A DNA stretch of 5,857 bases from an uncultured Clostridia bacterium (lineage in GTDB: Bacteria > Bacillota > Clostridia > Oscillospirales > Acutalibacteraceae), in contig CAMJHU010000148.1 of the NCBI GenBank assembly GCA_946405565.1, positions 1 to 5,857 on the forward strand. Reading direction: 5' to 3'. Positions 1-5,660 of the stretch are shown here, in pieces. Below the pieces are notes generated by a model, which was not told the origin of the DNA, did not search any database, and saw only the letters and a list, made by a program, of their open reading frames with translations. Made by a program: the position numbers and the translations under genes. Each line of letters begins with the position of its first letter. The first letter of the stretch is position 1.

Positions 1-2
1 AG

Positions 3-476
3 TATAATGAAGAAAATACATCTACTACATGGGAAAACTGCACACTACGAAAGTGGATGAACAATACCTTTATAAGTGAAGCATTTAATACGAGCGAAAG
101 GGCAAAAATAGTTACTGTTAGCAATCAGAATCCAGACAATCCTTATTATAACTCAAGCGGAGGAAATACCACGCAGGACAAAATTTTTGCGCTAAGCATT
201 GCAGAAGTAGAAAAATACTTTTTGTCTGATGTAGTAGACTATTCTTCCCCTGATAGAACAGGAAATCCGACTGATTACTCTAAAAAACATAGGGACAATG
301 GTCCGCTTGACGATGGAGTTAGTATTACTGATAATTGGTGGTGGCTTCGTTCACCTGGGGAAAAAACTAATTTTGTTGCGGTTGTTGACGGCGCAGGTTT
401 TGTCAATCCGAGTGGATTTAAAGTAACAGACGGTCATTTTGCTGTTCGCCCCGCTTTCTGGCTAAATTTAAAATAA
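3..476 (+). CDS. DUF6273-type domain protein, C-terminal part (5' end outside window)
   Basis: The reading frame is open from the left edge and ends at TAA 474-476, so the gene begins before the window. An in-frame ATG at 57 is internal: the codons before it read TWENCTLRKW, which belongs to the same domain. Seen features typical of DUF6273 are the W-x-N-x-x-L-R-x-W-(L/M)-N opening, an 'AFNTSERAKI' segment, 'DKIFALSIAEVEKYF', the aromatic 'WWWLRSPG' and the closing 'VRPAFWLNL'. From general knowledge, this domain is common at or near the C-terminus of secreted or surface proteins in Clostridia and its function is unknown. Its closing motifs loosely recall C-type-lectin/sulfatase-modifying-factor folds, but that is only a resemblance. 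No signal peptide can be judged because the N-terminus is missing. The DNA is clearly more AT-rich than the next two genes. A hairpin terminator follows 21 bases after the stop. Confidence 0.8.
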   Translation, partial: YNEENTSTTWENCTLRKWMNNTFISEAFNTSERAKIVTVSNQNPDNPYYNSSGGNTTQDKIFALSIAEVEKYFLSDVVDYSSPDRTGNPTDYSKKHRDNGPLDDGVSITDNWWWLRSPGEKTNFVAVVDGAGFVNPSGFKVTDGHFAVRPAFWLNLK

Positions 477-497
477 AATATCATCAAATCATTTATC

Positions 498-539
498 CCA
501 GATATTCTTAATGACTAAATGGAATATCTGGAATTTTTT
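498..539 (+). terminator. Rho-independent terminator of the DUF6273 gene
   Basis: A perfect 10-bp inverted repeat, CCAGATATTC (498-507) and GAATATCTGG (522-531), is separated by a 14-base loop and followed by AA and six T (534-539). It lies 21 bases after the DUF6273 stop codon, which is the expected position. The stem is rather A+T-rich, so its strength is uncertain. The first ATG available to the next open frame (511) lies inside the loop. Confidence 0.65.
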
Positions 540-1197
540 GAACTTATTCCATTTTGTCATCCGTTCCGTCATCACCGCGTTCTTGAAGGATTACGAGGCG
601 TGTCTTTCCAGAATCCGCGCCTGTCGCGCACCGATCAGACACAAGGCAAAACAGAACGACATCGAGCGGATATTATATTCCCGCGGACAGGATGAGATTT
701 TTGTTTCCGATACCCTATATGCCGTATTTTCGGAACTGCATCCCAAGCGCGTGTCCGATACCCGCCGTGAAATAACAGAACGGCAGTGGCACATGATGGA
801 CAAGGAGGAACGGCTGGACTTCCTTGCCGATTTCCTGCCCGAATACGACCAATATTATGAATTACTCTCGGACTTCCGCTTCGGAGGTTATCGGATATTA
901 GGTGATCTGATCTGCGACATTGACGATGAGAACAACGCGGAGGAACGCAAAAAGCTGTTCCGCAAGGCGGATTCGGAGGCATTTACCGAGATGATGAAGG
1001 CGTATCTGCACAAACCGTTTTCACAGAGCTATCGAGAAGCAGTGGCAAAGGTCTGTCGCAGCCGTCTTGACAAAATCGTCAGACCGAGGCTTGCGGTGCA
1101 GTATGTGGTGGCAATCGGCAAGCGGAATCTTCTGTGGGATTTGCTGCCGGACAAGGTGGAAAGAAACGTATTGGGGGTGAAGCGCCATGATCAATGA
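511..1197 (+). CDS. Unknown protein, probably 5'-truncated
   Basis: I do not recognise this 228-residue product. It is rich in charged and aromatic residues, predicted mostly helical, with no signal peptide and no clear catalytic motif. The body (residues ~26-228) has convincing coding character, for example 'DKEERLDFLADFLPEYDQYYELL' near residues 97-119, and its G+C content matches the next gene. The start is doubtful. The only early ATG (511) sits in the loop of the preceding terminator and has no Shine-Dalgarno sequence, and the TTG codons at 538 and 583 lack one too. The first ~20 residues (WNIWNFLNLFHF) come from AT-rich DNA unlike the rest. This suggests that the original 5' part was lost and the remnant joined to the DUF6273 3' flank. 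The stop overlaps the following start by 11 bases (ATGATCAATGA), so the two genes probably formed one operon with coupled translation. Gene body likely real; function and intactness unknown. Confidence 0.55.
   Translation: MTKWNIWNFLNLFHFVIRSVITAFLKDYEACLSRIRACRAPIRHKAKQNDIERILYSRGQDEIFVSDTLYAVFSELHPKRVSDTRREITERQWHMMDKEERLDFLADFLPEYDQYYELLSDFRFGGYRILGDLICDIDDENNAEERKKLFRKADSEAFTEMMKAYLHKPFSQSYREAVAKVCRSRLDKIVRPRLAVQYVVAIGKRNLLWDLLPDKVERNVLGVKRHDQ
1173..1179 (+). promoter_or_regulatory. Ribosome binding site of the 1187 gene
   Basis: GGGGGTG lies 7 bases before ATG 1187, inside the end of the upstream gene. It supports 1187 as a true separate start and argues against the pair being a single frameshifted gene. 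Confidence 0.55.
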
Positions 1198-2044
1198 ACG
1201 CGAGGAATTTCTCACTTACAACGAACAGCCGGTGTATTCCGCACAGAACAAACGGGACACGTCATACATGGGGCGGTTCACATTTGATATGCTGCTCGAT
1301 TTTGAGGGACTGTCGAGGGTGCTGACCATCGTGGCAAGAGGCTATATGTGGTGTGGTGAGAAGCCTGATATAGAACGCGCTGCCCGTGCGCTTCGGGCAT
1401 GGTGCAGCGTGCCGGAGAGCAAAAAAGCCAGCCCGAAGGAGGACTGGCATTATCAGACTCAATTTTCTGATTTACACGGGGAATTCCCCGAACTGGTGGA
1501 CGAACAGGGCGCGGGCTGGTTCTGCCGCCATATTCACGGCATTTGCGATTTTGTAAAGGGTAATCCTGATGTGATAAGCAAACCGGCGCAGGAGCATTGC
1601 AAAAAGCTGTCGCGGGGCTTCTATGACGCTTGGAGGAACAAGGTGCTGCAATTCCAGACGCCGATTTTCTCCCCCACCACAAGGGGTGCGTGGGTGCTTC
1701 GCTTTGACGACATTCTTGCCGACGCAAGGGAACAGGGACGGCTGCGCGACAGGGACATTTTTCTTTCTTCTGCCGTAAAACAAATCATCTCCGCAGAGAC
1801 GCCGGAGGACGTTCCCACGGAGGTGGTGGAACTGCTCGTCAGATTCTATCAAGCCAACAAACAGGAAGACAACGATTGGGTTGTCCTGCCCGTCACCAAT
1901 TTCGACGCCTATTTCGGCAACACCAATTTCAGCCGCAAGTGGTGGAACAGAGTTCCCGACAGCATTATCGTGAAGCAAAGGCAGTGCTATGGGGTATGTC
2001 GGTATTCGCTTCAAGACACAATAAAGGCAGCAAACGAAAAGTAG
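1187..2044 (+). CDS. Unknown cytosolic protein, second gene of coupled pair
   Basis: The 285-residue product is not one I recognise. It has no signal peptide or membrane segment. Visible features are an aromatic- and tryptophan-rich composition (W at about residues 55, 71 and 86, and a WW pair near 247), a cysteine/histidine cluster 'GWFCRHIHGICDF' near residues 110-122, and a C-terminal block containing 'NFDAYFGNTNFSRKWW'. The Cys/His cluster might bind metal, but there are too few spaced ligands to claim it. The start ATG has a good ribosome binding site and overlaps the preceding stop by 11 bases, which implies translational coupling. A hairpin terminator begins 22 bases after the stop. 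The gene converges on the TIR-NACHT gene and so is not in its operon. A link to that defence gene is guilt by neighbourhood only. Confidence 0.7.
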   Translation: MINEREEFLTYNEQPVYSAQNKRDTSYMGRFTFDMLLDFEGLSRVLTIVARGYMWCGEKPDIERAARALRAWCSVPESKKASPKEDWHYQTQFSDLHGEFPELVDEQGAGWFCRHIHGICDFVKGNPDVISKPAQEHCKKLSRGFYDAWRNKVLQFQTPIFSPTTRGAWVLRFDDILADAREQGRLRDRDIFLSSAVKQIISAETPEDVPTEVVELLVRFYQANKQEDNDWVVLPVTNFDAYFGNTNFSRKWWNRVPDSIIVKQRQCYGVCRYSLQDTIKAANEK

Positions 2045-2066
2045 AATTCCCGTCAATCAAGCCCCA

Positions 2067-2100
2067 AAGACGGCTCAAATCGCCCGATTTAAGCCGTTTT
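2067..2100 (+). terminator. Hairpin terminator after the 1187-2044 gene
   Basis: Arms 2067-2082 and 2085-2100 pair over ~13 base pairs (ACGGCTCAAATCG with CGATTTAAGCCGT, one C/A mismatch). They extend outward through AAAG/TTTT pairing, leaving a short T-run at the 3' side. The hairpin lies 22 bases past the stop codon of the + strand gene. The A/T-rich outer part gives it a partly bidirectional look. Confidence 0.55.
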
Positions 2101-2137
2101 CAGGATATTATTCTTTTTCCTCTACCGGAAGAAACAT

Positions 2138-2182
2138 ACCACCTTCGCGGGAACGCCTGAGTTACGTTCCTACGGAGGTGGT
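2138..2182. terminator. Palindromic hairpin, copy 1 (shared terminator between convergent genes)
   Basis: ACCACCTTCGCGGGAACG (2138-2155) pairs with CGTTCCTACGGAGGTGGT (2165-2182) around a 9-base loop. The stem is 10 pairs (one T-G wobble), a C/A mismatch plus a G-T wobble, then 6 pairs. TTT follows on the + strand (2183-2185), giving TTTT with the last stem base. It lies 38 bases beyond the stop of the minus-strand TIR-NACHT gene and after the first + strand terminator, so it can serve both directions. The same architecture recurs at 5576-5622. Confidence 0.65.
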
Positions 2183-2220
2183 TTTAATGTTCATCAGAAT
2201 ATTATTGGTGAGGTGAAAAA

Positions 2221-5013
2221 TCAGTCCACAATCGCGCCGTACTGCCGCAGCACGTCCTTGTCAATCTCGCTGCCCTCGTGCAGGTCGCGCATATCGCAGC
2301 CGAACACGATCAGCCCGGGGTAATTCTGAATCACATCAAGGCACTCGCCCGTTTCGGCTGACCAGACGCGAATCGTGCCGTCATCCGACCCGGAGAGGAA
2401 GGTCTTGCCGTCCGGCGCAAAGGCGACGGAGTTGACATCATCGCTATGCCCCTCGCAGACGCGGAGGCACTGCCCGGTGGCGCTGTCCCACACCCGGACG
2501 GTGGTGTCCCCCGACCCGAAGAGGATGTCCCCCGACCCGGAGAGGAAGGTCTTGCCGTCCGGCGCAAAGGCGACGGAGTAAACCCAACCGCTATGCCCCT
2601 GACAGAGCAGGTTTTTCATGCCTGCCTTTGCCCCGCGGAAATCCGCACCGTCTGACGCGGTGTGTCCGAGGCGAATTCCATTAAAATTCACGAGCGACAA
2701 ATCCAGCCCGGAAAAATCGCTCCCCGACAAATCTTCCCGTACGATTTTCCATATTTCGATCAGGTTGAAAACACCATAGCCGACTTCTTCCCCGAATCTG
2801 CCACGGAAAAGTTCCAGTGCGCGTTTGAGCAGGTTTCTGTCCTCCGGCGCGGTCGGGACGTTGTACTGCCATGTATTGCCTTTGAGAGTCGGCTTGTTGT
2901 GGTGCTCTCCGAGGATTTCGCCGATGAAGACCGATTTCTCGCGGCGGTTGGGAGTGGCGGTCATTGGAGCGATTGCAGGAAACGCAACAGACGGCGCTTC
3001 CTTTTGCAGCATGACCGCCAGACGGAGGAGGTTGATATCATGTGCCGCCGCAAAATAGTCGCGGATATGGTGGTGGATAAAGCCGTACTTGCCGCCGTTT
3101 TCCTGCAAGATGCCCAGCACCCATACACTGCACTGCCGGACATATTTAGCCACATCGAGGGCGGTCTTACCCTTTGCAAGGATTTCATTGGCGATTTCGG
3201 CAGTGTCGGTGCGGTAATGGGCGTACTGCCGGAAGCATTGTTTGCCGTACTCCCCGATGAACGAAATGGGCGACGTTGACTCCTTGCCGCGCAGCGATTC
3301 CGGAACGATGGATATAACTTCTTCAGAAAAAGCAGGTTGAACCGAACCGGATGTTTGTTTCCTGCCGAATATGTGACCGAACAGCCCTTTCTTTCGGGGC
3401 TTTTCTGTCTTTGCCGCGGCAATAGGCGTCCGCTTTGTATACGTCACGTCGGCAATGCGTCCTTTGAGAATCGGCTCGATGACCGTTGCAATGGCTTCAT
3501 CCGAAAGATAGAATTCATCCTTTTGCTCCATAAAACTTCCAATGGCAGGAAGCAGAAAGTCCAGAATGAAAAGCAGTTGCGTTTCGTTGGTGTCGATATG
3601 ATAATCCTTGATGCGGCTTTGCTGGGAGTAGATTTTTTTGCTGCGTTCATGGAAGAACTGCCTCAGAATTTCGCCGCGGCTGGTGATTTCCTTGGTTTCG
3701 CTCAGTTTGCCGAATATGGTCAGGAAGAGCGGAATCCTCAGACATTCGCGCAGGGTGTCGTTTTTGATGGATTCCTCTACCTTTTCTTCGGGCATTTTGC
3801 AGTCTATCAGATAGGCGCGGATGGTATGGTCATCCAAACCGGTCAAATGCAGCTTGACAATGCCGTGTTCCTCACAATTAATCTCGGTTTCGTCTGTGCG
3901 GCTGGTCAGCATGACACGGACATTCGGGCAGTCGGTAAGCAGATGGATGATCTCATTCATAATCAGCGTGCGGATATAGGAGGTGTGCCCGTTTTCATCC
4001 TGCACTTTCTCCGTGGAGACTTCGTTCAGTCCGTCGAGCAGCAGCAGATATTCCGGTGCGGTCGTTTCCTTCGAGAATTCCTTATCCAGACCGGTAATGT
4101 AATCCGCCGGAACATGCACAATATTGTTCGCGGAAAGAAGGATACGCGCCAATTCTCGTCGGATAAAAGTGGACTCCATCTTTTCGCCGGTTTTATACCA
4201 ATCCGATTGCTCCGGAGCGCGGTTCAGCTCCACAAACAGCGGAATCTGTGCCGTGTCGGAATAGGAATGCTTTTCGTAGGCATTTTCCATAATGCTGATC
4301 ATCGCGGTGGTCTTACCGATACCGCCTTCACCGATCAGGTAGACATGTCCTCCGTTTGCTTTCAAGGCGTCATCCAGCTTTATAGGATGCTCTTTGCCTT
4401 CGCCGTCCTGCACGCGGATGGGCAGGGTGACAGCATGTTCCGTCTGTGACGTATCGGATGCCAGCGGCATGATGCGCTCGTCGATGTGGAGCGTATGGAA
4501 ACGTCTGCCCGCAGATTTGCTCTGAGAGAGATACCGCTGTCCGGCATTCCACATATTGCGGCGGTTGACACGGCAGATTGCCTTTGCGAGACGGAGCAGT
4601 TCCGCGCCTGTGGGCTTGGTATCTTTCAGAAGGATTCTGTTGAAGCGCGGCAGGTCTTCCAATCCCTCCGGCAATCCCGATTCGGGGAACACGGTGCCAT
4701 TTGGCACAAACGGAATAACCGAGCGATCCTGCGGATTCTTTTTGAACTCGCTCACCGCCAGCTTGATTTCTTCACGCACCCAGTCCTCGCCGTCGCGAAA
4801 TTTGAAAGCGTCAGGCGTGGCAATCAACACATAGTTGGGCGTTTCGATAACACGCTCAGGAAGCTGTGTGTCAAAAAACTGCCCGTCAATTAGTTCCCTT
4901 GTATCGAGAAAAACGCGCAGTCCCCTTGACGTCAGAGAATCCCGCACTGCCCTTGCCAGTTCTGTGCCGTCACTGCGGCGATAGGATATGAAAACATCGA
5001 ATTGTTCTTTCAC
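2221..5013 (-). CDS. TIR-NACHT-WD40 STAND protein (NLR-like, putative anti-phage sensor)
   Basis: The 930-residue protein is multidomain. TIR spans ~4-103 (FDVFISYRR start; W78-V-R-E-E82, where E82 fits the catalytic glutamate of NADase TIRs such as SARM1). NACHT spans ~220-655, with Walker A GEGGIGKTT (228-236), Walker B LLLLDGLNE (323-331), LTSR (369-372) and the winged-helix signature FIHHHIRDYFAA (645-656). A basic, probably disordered linker lies near 523-553. A pentapeptide-like stretch (~762-797) is followed by two WD40 blades (806-854, 855-896) and a 34-residue tail. Known for the family: STAND NTPases oligomerise on ligand binding, and TIR domains deplete or convert NAD+, causing abortive infection or signalling. 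The anti-phage role here is inferred. The start is set at GTG 5013, because GGAGG (5023-5027) lies 9 bases upstream. An alternative GTG at 5022 directly abuts that site and would give 933 residues. The gene has its own promoter. Oddities are only two blades, near-identical repeat DNA and a 7-residue insertion in blade 1. Confidence 0.93.
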   Translation of the reverse strand: MKEQFDVFISYRRSDGTELARAVRDSLTSRGLRVFLDTRELIDGQFFDTQLPERVIETPNYVLIATPDAFKFRDGEDWVREEIKLAVSEFKKNPQDRSVIPFVPNGTVFPESGLPEGLEDLPRFNRILLKDTKPTGAELLRLAKAICRVNRRNMWNAGQRYLSQSKSAGRRFHTLHIDERIMPLASDTSQTEHAVTLPIRVQDGEGKEHPIKLDDALKANGGHVYLIGEGGIGKTTAMISIMENAYEKHSYSDTAQIPLFVELNRAPEQSDWYKTGEKMESTFIRRELARILLSANNIVHVPADYITGLDKEFSKETTAPEYLLLLDGLNEVSTEKVQDENGHTSYIRTLIMNEIIHLLTDCPNVRVMLTSRTDETEINCEEHGIVKLHLTGLDDHTIRAYLIDCKMPEEKVEESIKNDTLRECLRIPLFLTIFGKLSETKEITSRGEILRQFFHERSKKIYSQQSRIKDYHIDTNETQLLFILDFLLPAIGSFMEQKDEFYLSDEAIATVIEPILKGRIADVTYTKRTPIAAAKTEKPRKKGLFGHIFGRKQTSGSVQPAFSEEVISIVPESLRGKESTSPISFIGEYGKQCFRQYAHYRTDTAEIANEILAKGKTALDVAKYVRQCSVWVLGILQENGGKYGFIHHHIRDYFAAAHDINLLRLAVMLQKEAPSVAFPAIAPMTATPNRREKSVFIGEILGEHHNKPTLKGNTWQYNVPTAPEDRNLLKRALELFRGRFGEEVGYGVFNLIEIWKIVREDLSGSDFSGLDLSLVNFNGIRLGHTASDGADFRGAKAGMKNLLCQGHSGWVYSVAFAPDGKTFLSGSGDILFGSGDTTVRVWDSATGQCLRVCEGHSDDVNSVAFAPDGKTFLSGSDDGTIRVWSAETGECLDVIQNYPGLIVFGCDMRDLHEGSEIDKDVLRQYGAIVD
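2385..2432 (-). repeat. 48-bp perfect direct repeat, copy in WD40 blade 2
   Basis: This stretch is identical over 48 bases to 2532-2579. It encodes the core of the WD40 blade (SVAFAPDGKTFLSGS). The offset between copies is 147 bases, exactly 49 codons, so the frame is kept. Identity including third codon positions points to recent duplication or gene conversion. Confidence 0.95.
2505..2546 (-). repeat. 21-bp in-frame tandem duplication inside WD40 blade 1
   Basis: Two adjacent 21-base units (2505-2525 and 2526-2546) differ at a single base (A2519 versus G2540). They encode the doubled segment SGSGDIL-FGSGD and add seven residues in the strand/loop before the TVRVWD end of the blade. Removing one unit would restore the 42-residue spacing seen in blade 2. 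Confidence 0.9.
2532..2579 (-). repeat. 48-bp perfect direct repeat, copy in WD40 blade 1
   Basis: This is the partner of the 2385-2432 copy, identical over all 48 bases. It overlaps the right-hand unit of the 21-bp tandem duplication. Together they make this part of the gene prone to slippage and unequal recombination. Confidence 0.95.
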
Positions 5014-5022
5014 GATAAACAC

Positions 5023-5027
5023 CCTCC
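5023..5027 (-). promoter_or_regulatory. Ribosome binding site deciding the TIR-NACHT start
   Basis: On the minus strand GGAGG is followed directly by GTG (5022) and, 9 bases later, by a second in-frame GTG (5013). Spacing of zero is not workable for the first codon, while 9 is within the usual range. The downstream GTG is therefore preferred, giving a protein starting MKEQFDVFISYRR, where the first TIR strand begins almost at once. Confidence 0.75.
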
Positions 5028-5054
5028 AATTTCGTTAATGTCAGTGTTATTGAT

Positions 5055-5083
5055 ATTATATAGTATTATGAATCAATTTGCAA
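5055..5083 (-). promoter_or_regulatory. Sigma-A-type promoter of the TIR-NACHT gene
   Basis: On the minus strand, TTGCAA (5078-5083) and a perfect TATAAT (5055-5060) are separated by exactly 17 bases in very AT-rich DNA. Transcription would start near 5048, giving a leader of about 35 bases. An ATTGAT (5049-5054) and ATCAAT (5072-5077) inverted pair straddles the -10 box and could be an operator, but six bases per arm is weak evidence. The promoter suggests the sensor is expressed independently of the upstream small gene. Confidence 0.65.
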
Positions 5084-5136
5084 TAGTTTTTATGTATTTT
5101 ATATTTGCAGTTTTCTTCAATAAGGATTATTTCATT

Positions 5137-5487
5137 TCACAGCCAATATACATCATCTCCTACAATTTTCTCCGCATATCTTCTCGATTCATACGCGCCG
5201 CCGTAACCGCGTTTTGTGTAAATCAGGACAATATCGCTGTGGTCGATCATCCAGCGGTTGTGGTATTTGATGGCGGCTTTGGGGTGAATGTCCGCCAGGT
5301 CATCTGGTATGACGACGTCATCGTATAGGGCGGAATAATACTCACCGTTTATATTGAGGTCATTTGTGAAGTAAGGCTTGACACAGAACAATTTTATCTC
5401 CGGATAGGTCTTTTTGACCTTGCGGACAGCAGAGGAAAACAGGCTGTCAAATTCTCCCATCGCACCCTCATTTTCATCATTCCACAT
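5137..5487 (-). CDS. SLOG-like (YpsA/DUF1273-type) small protein lacking its usual N-terminus
   Basis: The 116-residue product resembles the C-terminal part of small SLOG/DUF1273-like proteins seen in Clostridia. The G-E-F-D motif (residues 11-14) is followed by a lysine-rich helix ending in TYPEI. Then come a 'CVKPYF' strand, 'YDDVVIPDDL', the 'AIKYHNRWMIDHSDIVLIYT' core and a 'GYGGAY' loop before a last helix. Relatives normally carry ~30-40 more residues with a first Rossmann strand and a GH(R/S) motif. Here a stop codon (TAG) sits directly before ATG 5487, and no missing part is visible upstream. ATG 5487 has no Shine-Dalgarno. ATG 5460 (M10) has GAGGG four bases upstream and would give 107 residues. 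The gene is either a 5'-deleted remnant or a short functional form; a promoter-like sequence upstream favours expression. SLOG folds bind nucleotides or their derivatives, so a link with the neighbouring TIR enzyme is possible but inferred. Confidence 0.65.
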   Translation of the reverse strand: MWNDENEGAMGEFDSLFSSAVRKVKKTYPEIKLFCVKPYFTNDLNINGEYYSALYDDVVIPDDLADIHPKAAIKYHNRWMIDHSDIVLIYTKRGYGGAYESRRYAEKIVGDDVYWL

Positions 5488-5512
5488 CTATTTTGAGTGT
5501 ATGTATAAATTA

Positions 5513-5541
5513 TTTATAACTATTTAAAATAGATATGTCGA
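5513..5541 (-). promoter_or_regulatory. Putative promoter of the SLOG-like gene
   Basis: On the minus strand, TCGACA (5536-5541) and TATAAA (5513-5518) are 17 bases apart, each one base from consensus. Transcription would begin ~20 bases before ATG 5487 and ~46 before ATG 5460. The region also holds short palindromes (ATAAATTATTTAT at 5505-5517; CTATTTAAAATAG from 5520) that could be operators. Because the DNA is so AT-rich, chance matches are a real concern. Confidence 0.5.
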
Positions 5542-5575
5542 AGATCATTCTTCTCTCTTCTGCCGAAAGAAACCA

Positions 5576-5622
5576 AACCACCTCCGCAGAAACGCCGGCA
5601 TGACGTTTCAACGGAGGTGGTT
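5576..5622 (-). terminator. Palindromic hairpin, copy 2 (terminator of the solute-binding protein gene)
   Basis: AACCACCTCCG (5576-5586) pairs with CGGAGGTGGTT (5612-5622). A 2x2 internal loop follows, then GAAACG (5589-5594) pairs with CGTTTC (5604-5609) around a 9-base loop. It lies 38 bases after the solute-binding protein stop on the minus strand and is followed there by a T-rich but broken tract (TTGGTTTCTTTC). It is a diverged copy of the hairpin at 2138-2182. Confidence 0.65.
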
Positions 5623-5660
5623 CCATTACTGTTCAGATACTGTTATACTATTCTACCAGC

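Noticed and set aside
320..476. DUF6273 end as a variable region of a diversity-generating retroelement
   Set aside because: The C-type-lectin-like flavour is only a loose resemblance. No template repeat or reverse transcriptase is present in the window, and no second copy of this segment is seen.
511..2044. The two + strand unknown genes as one frameshifted gene
   Set aside because: The second frame begins with ATG preceded by GGGGGTG at good spacing, and the short 11-base overlap is typical of coupled genes, so two separate genes are more likely.
1472..2056. 194-residue open frame on the minus strand
   Set aside because: It is antisense to the 1187-2044 gene, which has a good start, a ribosome binding site and a terminator. 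The antisense product has no recognisable features.
2187..2216. Nine-residue mini-ORF (MFIRILLVR) after GGAGGTGG in the right arm of hairpin copy 1
   Set aside because: The ribosome binding site is locked in a strong stem, the second hairpin copy has no ATG at this place, and the ORF sits in a convergent 3' region. Chance is the simplest explanation.
3337..4449. 370-residue open frame on the + strand opposite the NACHT region
   Set aside because: It is fully antisense to a protein with clear domain motifs. Its translation is low-complexity in the way of shadow frames, and no ribosome binding site or family resemblance is seen.
5110..5136. Terminator between the SLOG-like and TIR-NACHT genes
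   Set aside because: Only a 5-bp AATAA/TTATT stem with a 3-base loop is present, too weak to call. Read-through into the TIR-NACHT gene remains possible.
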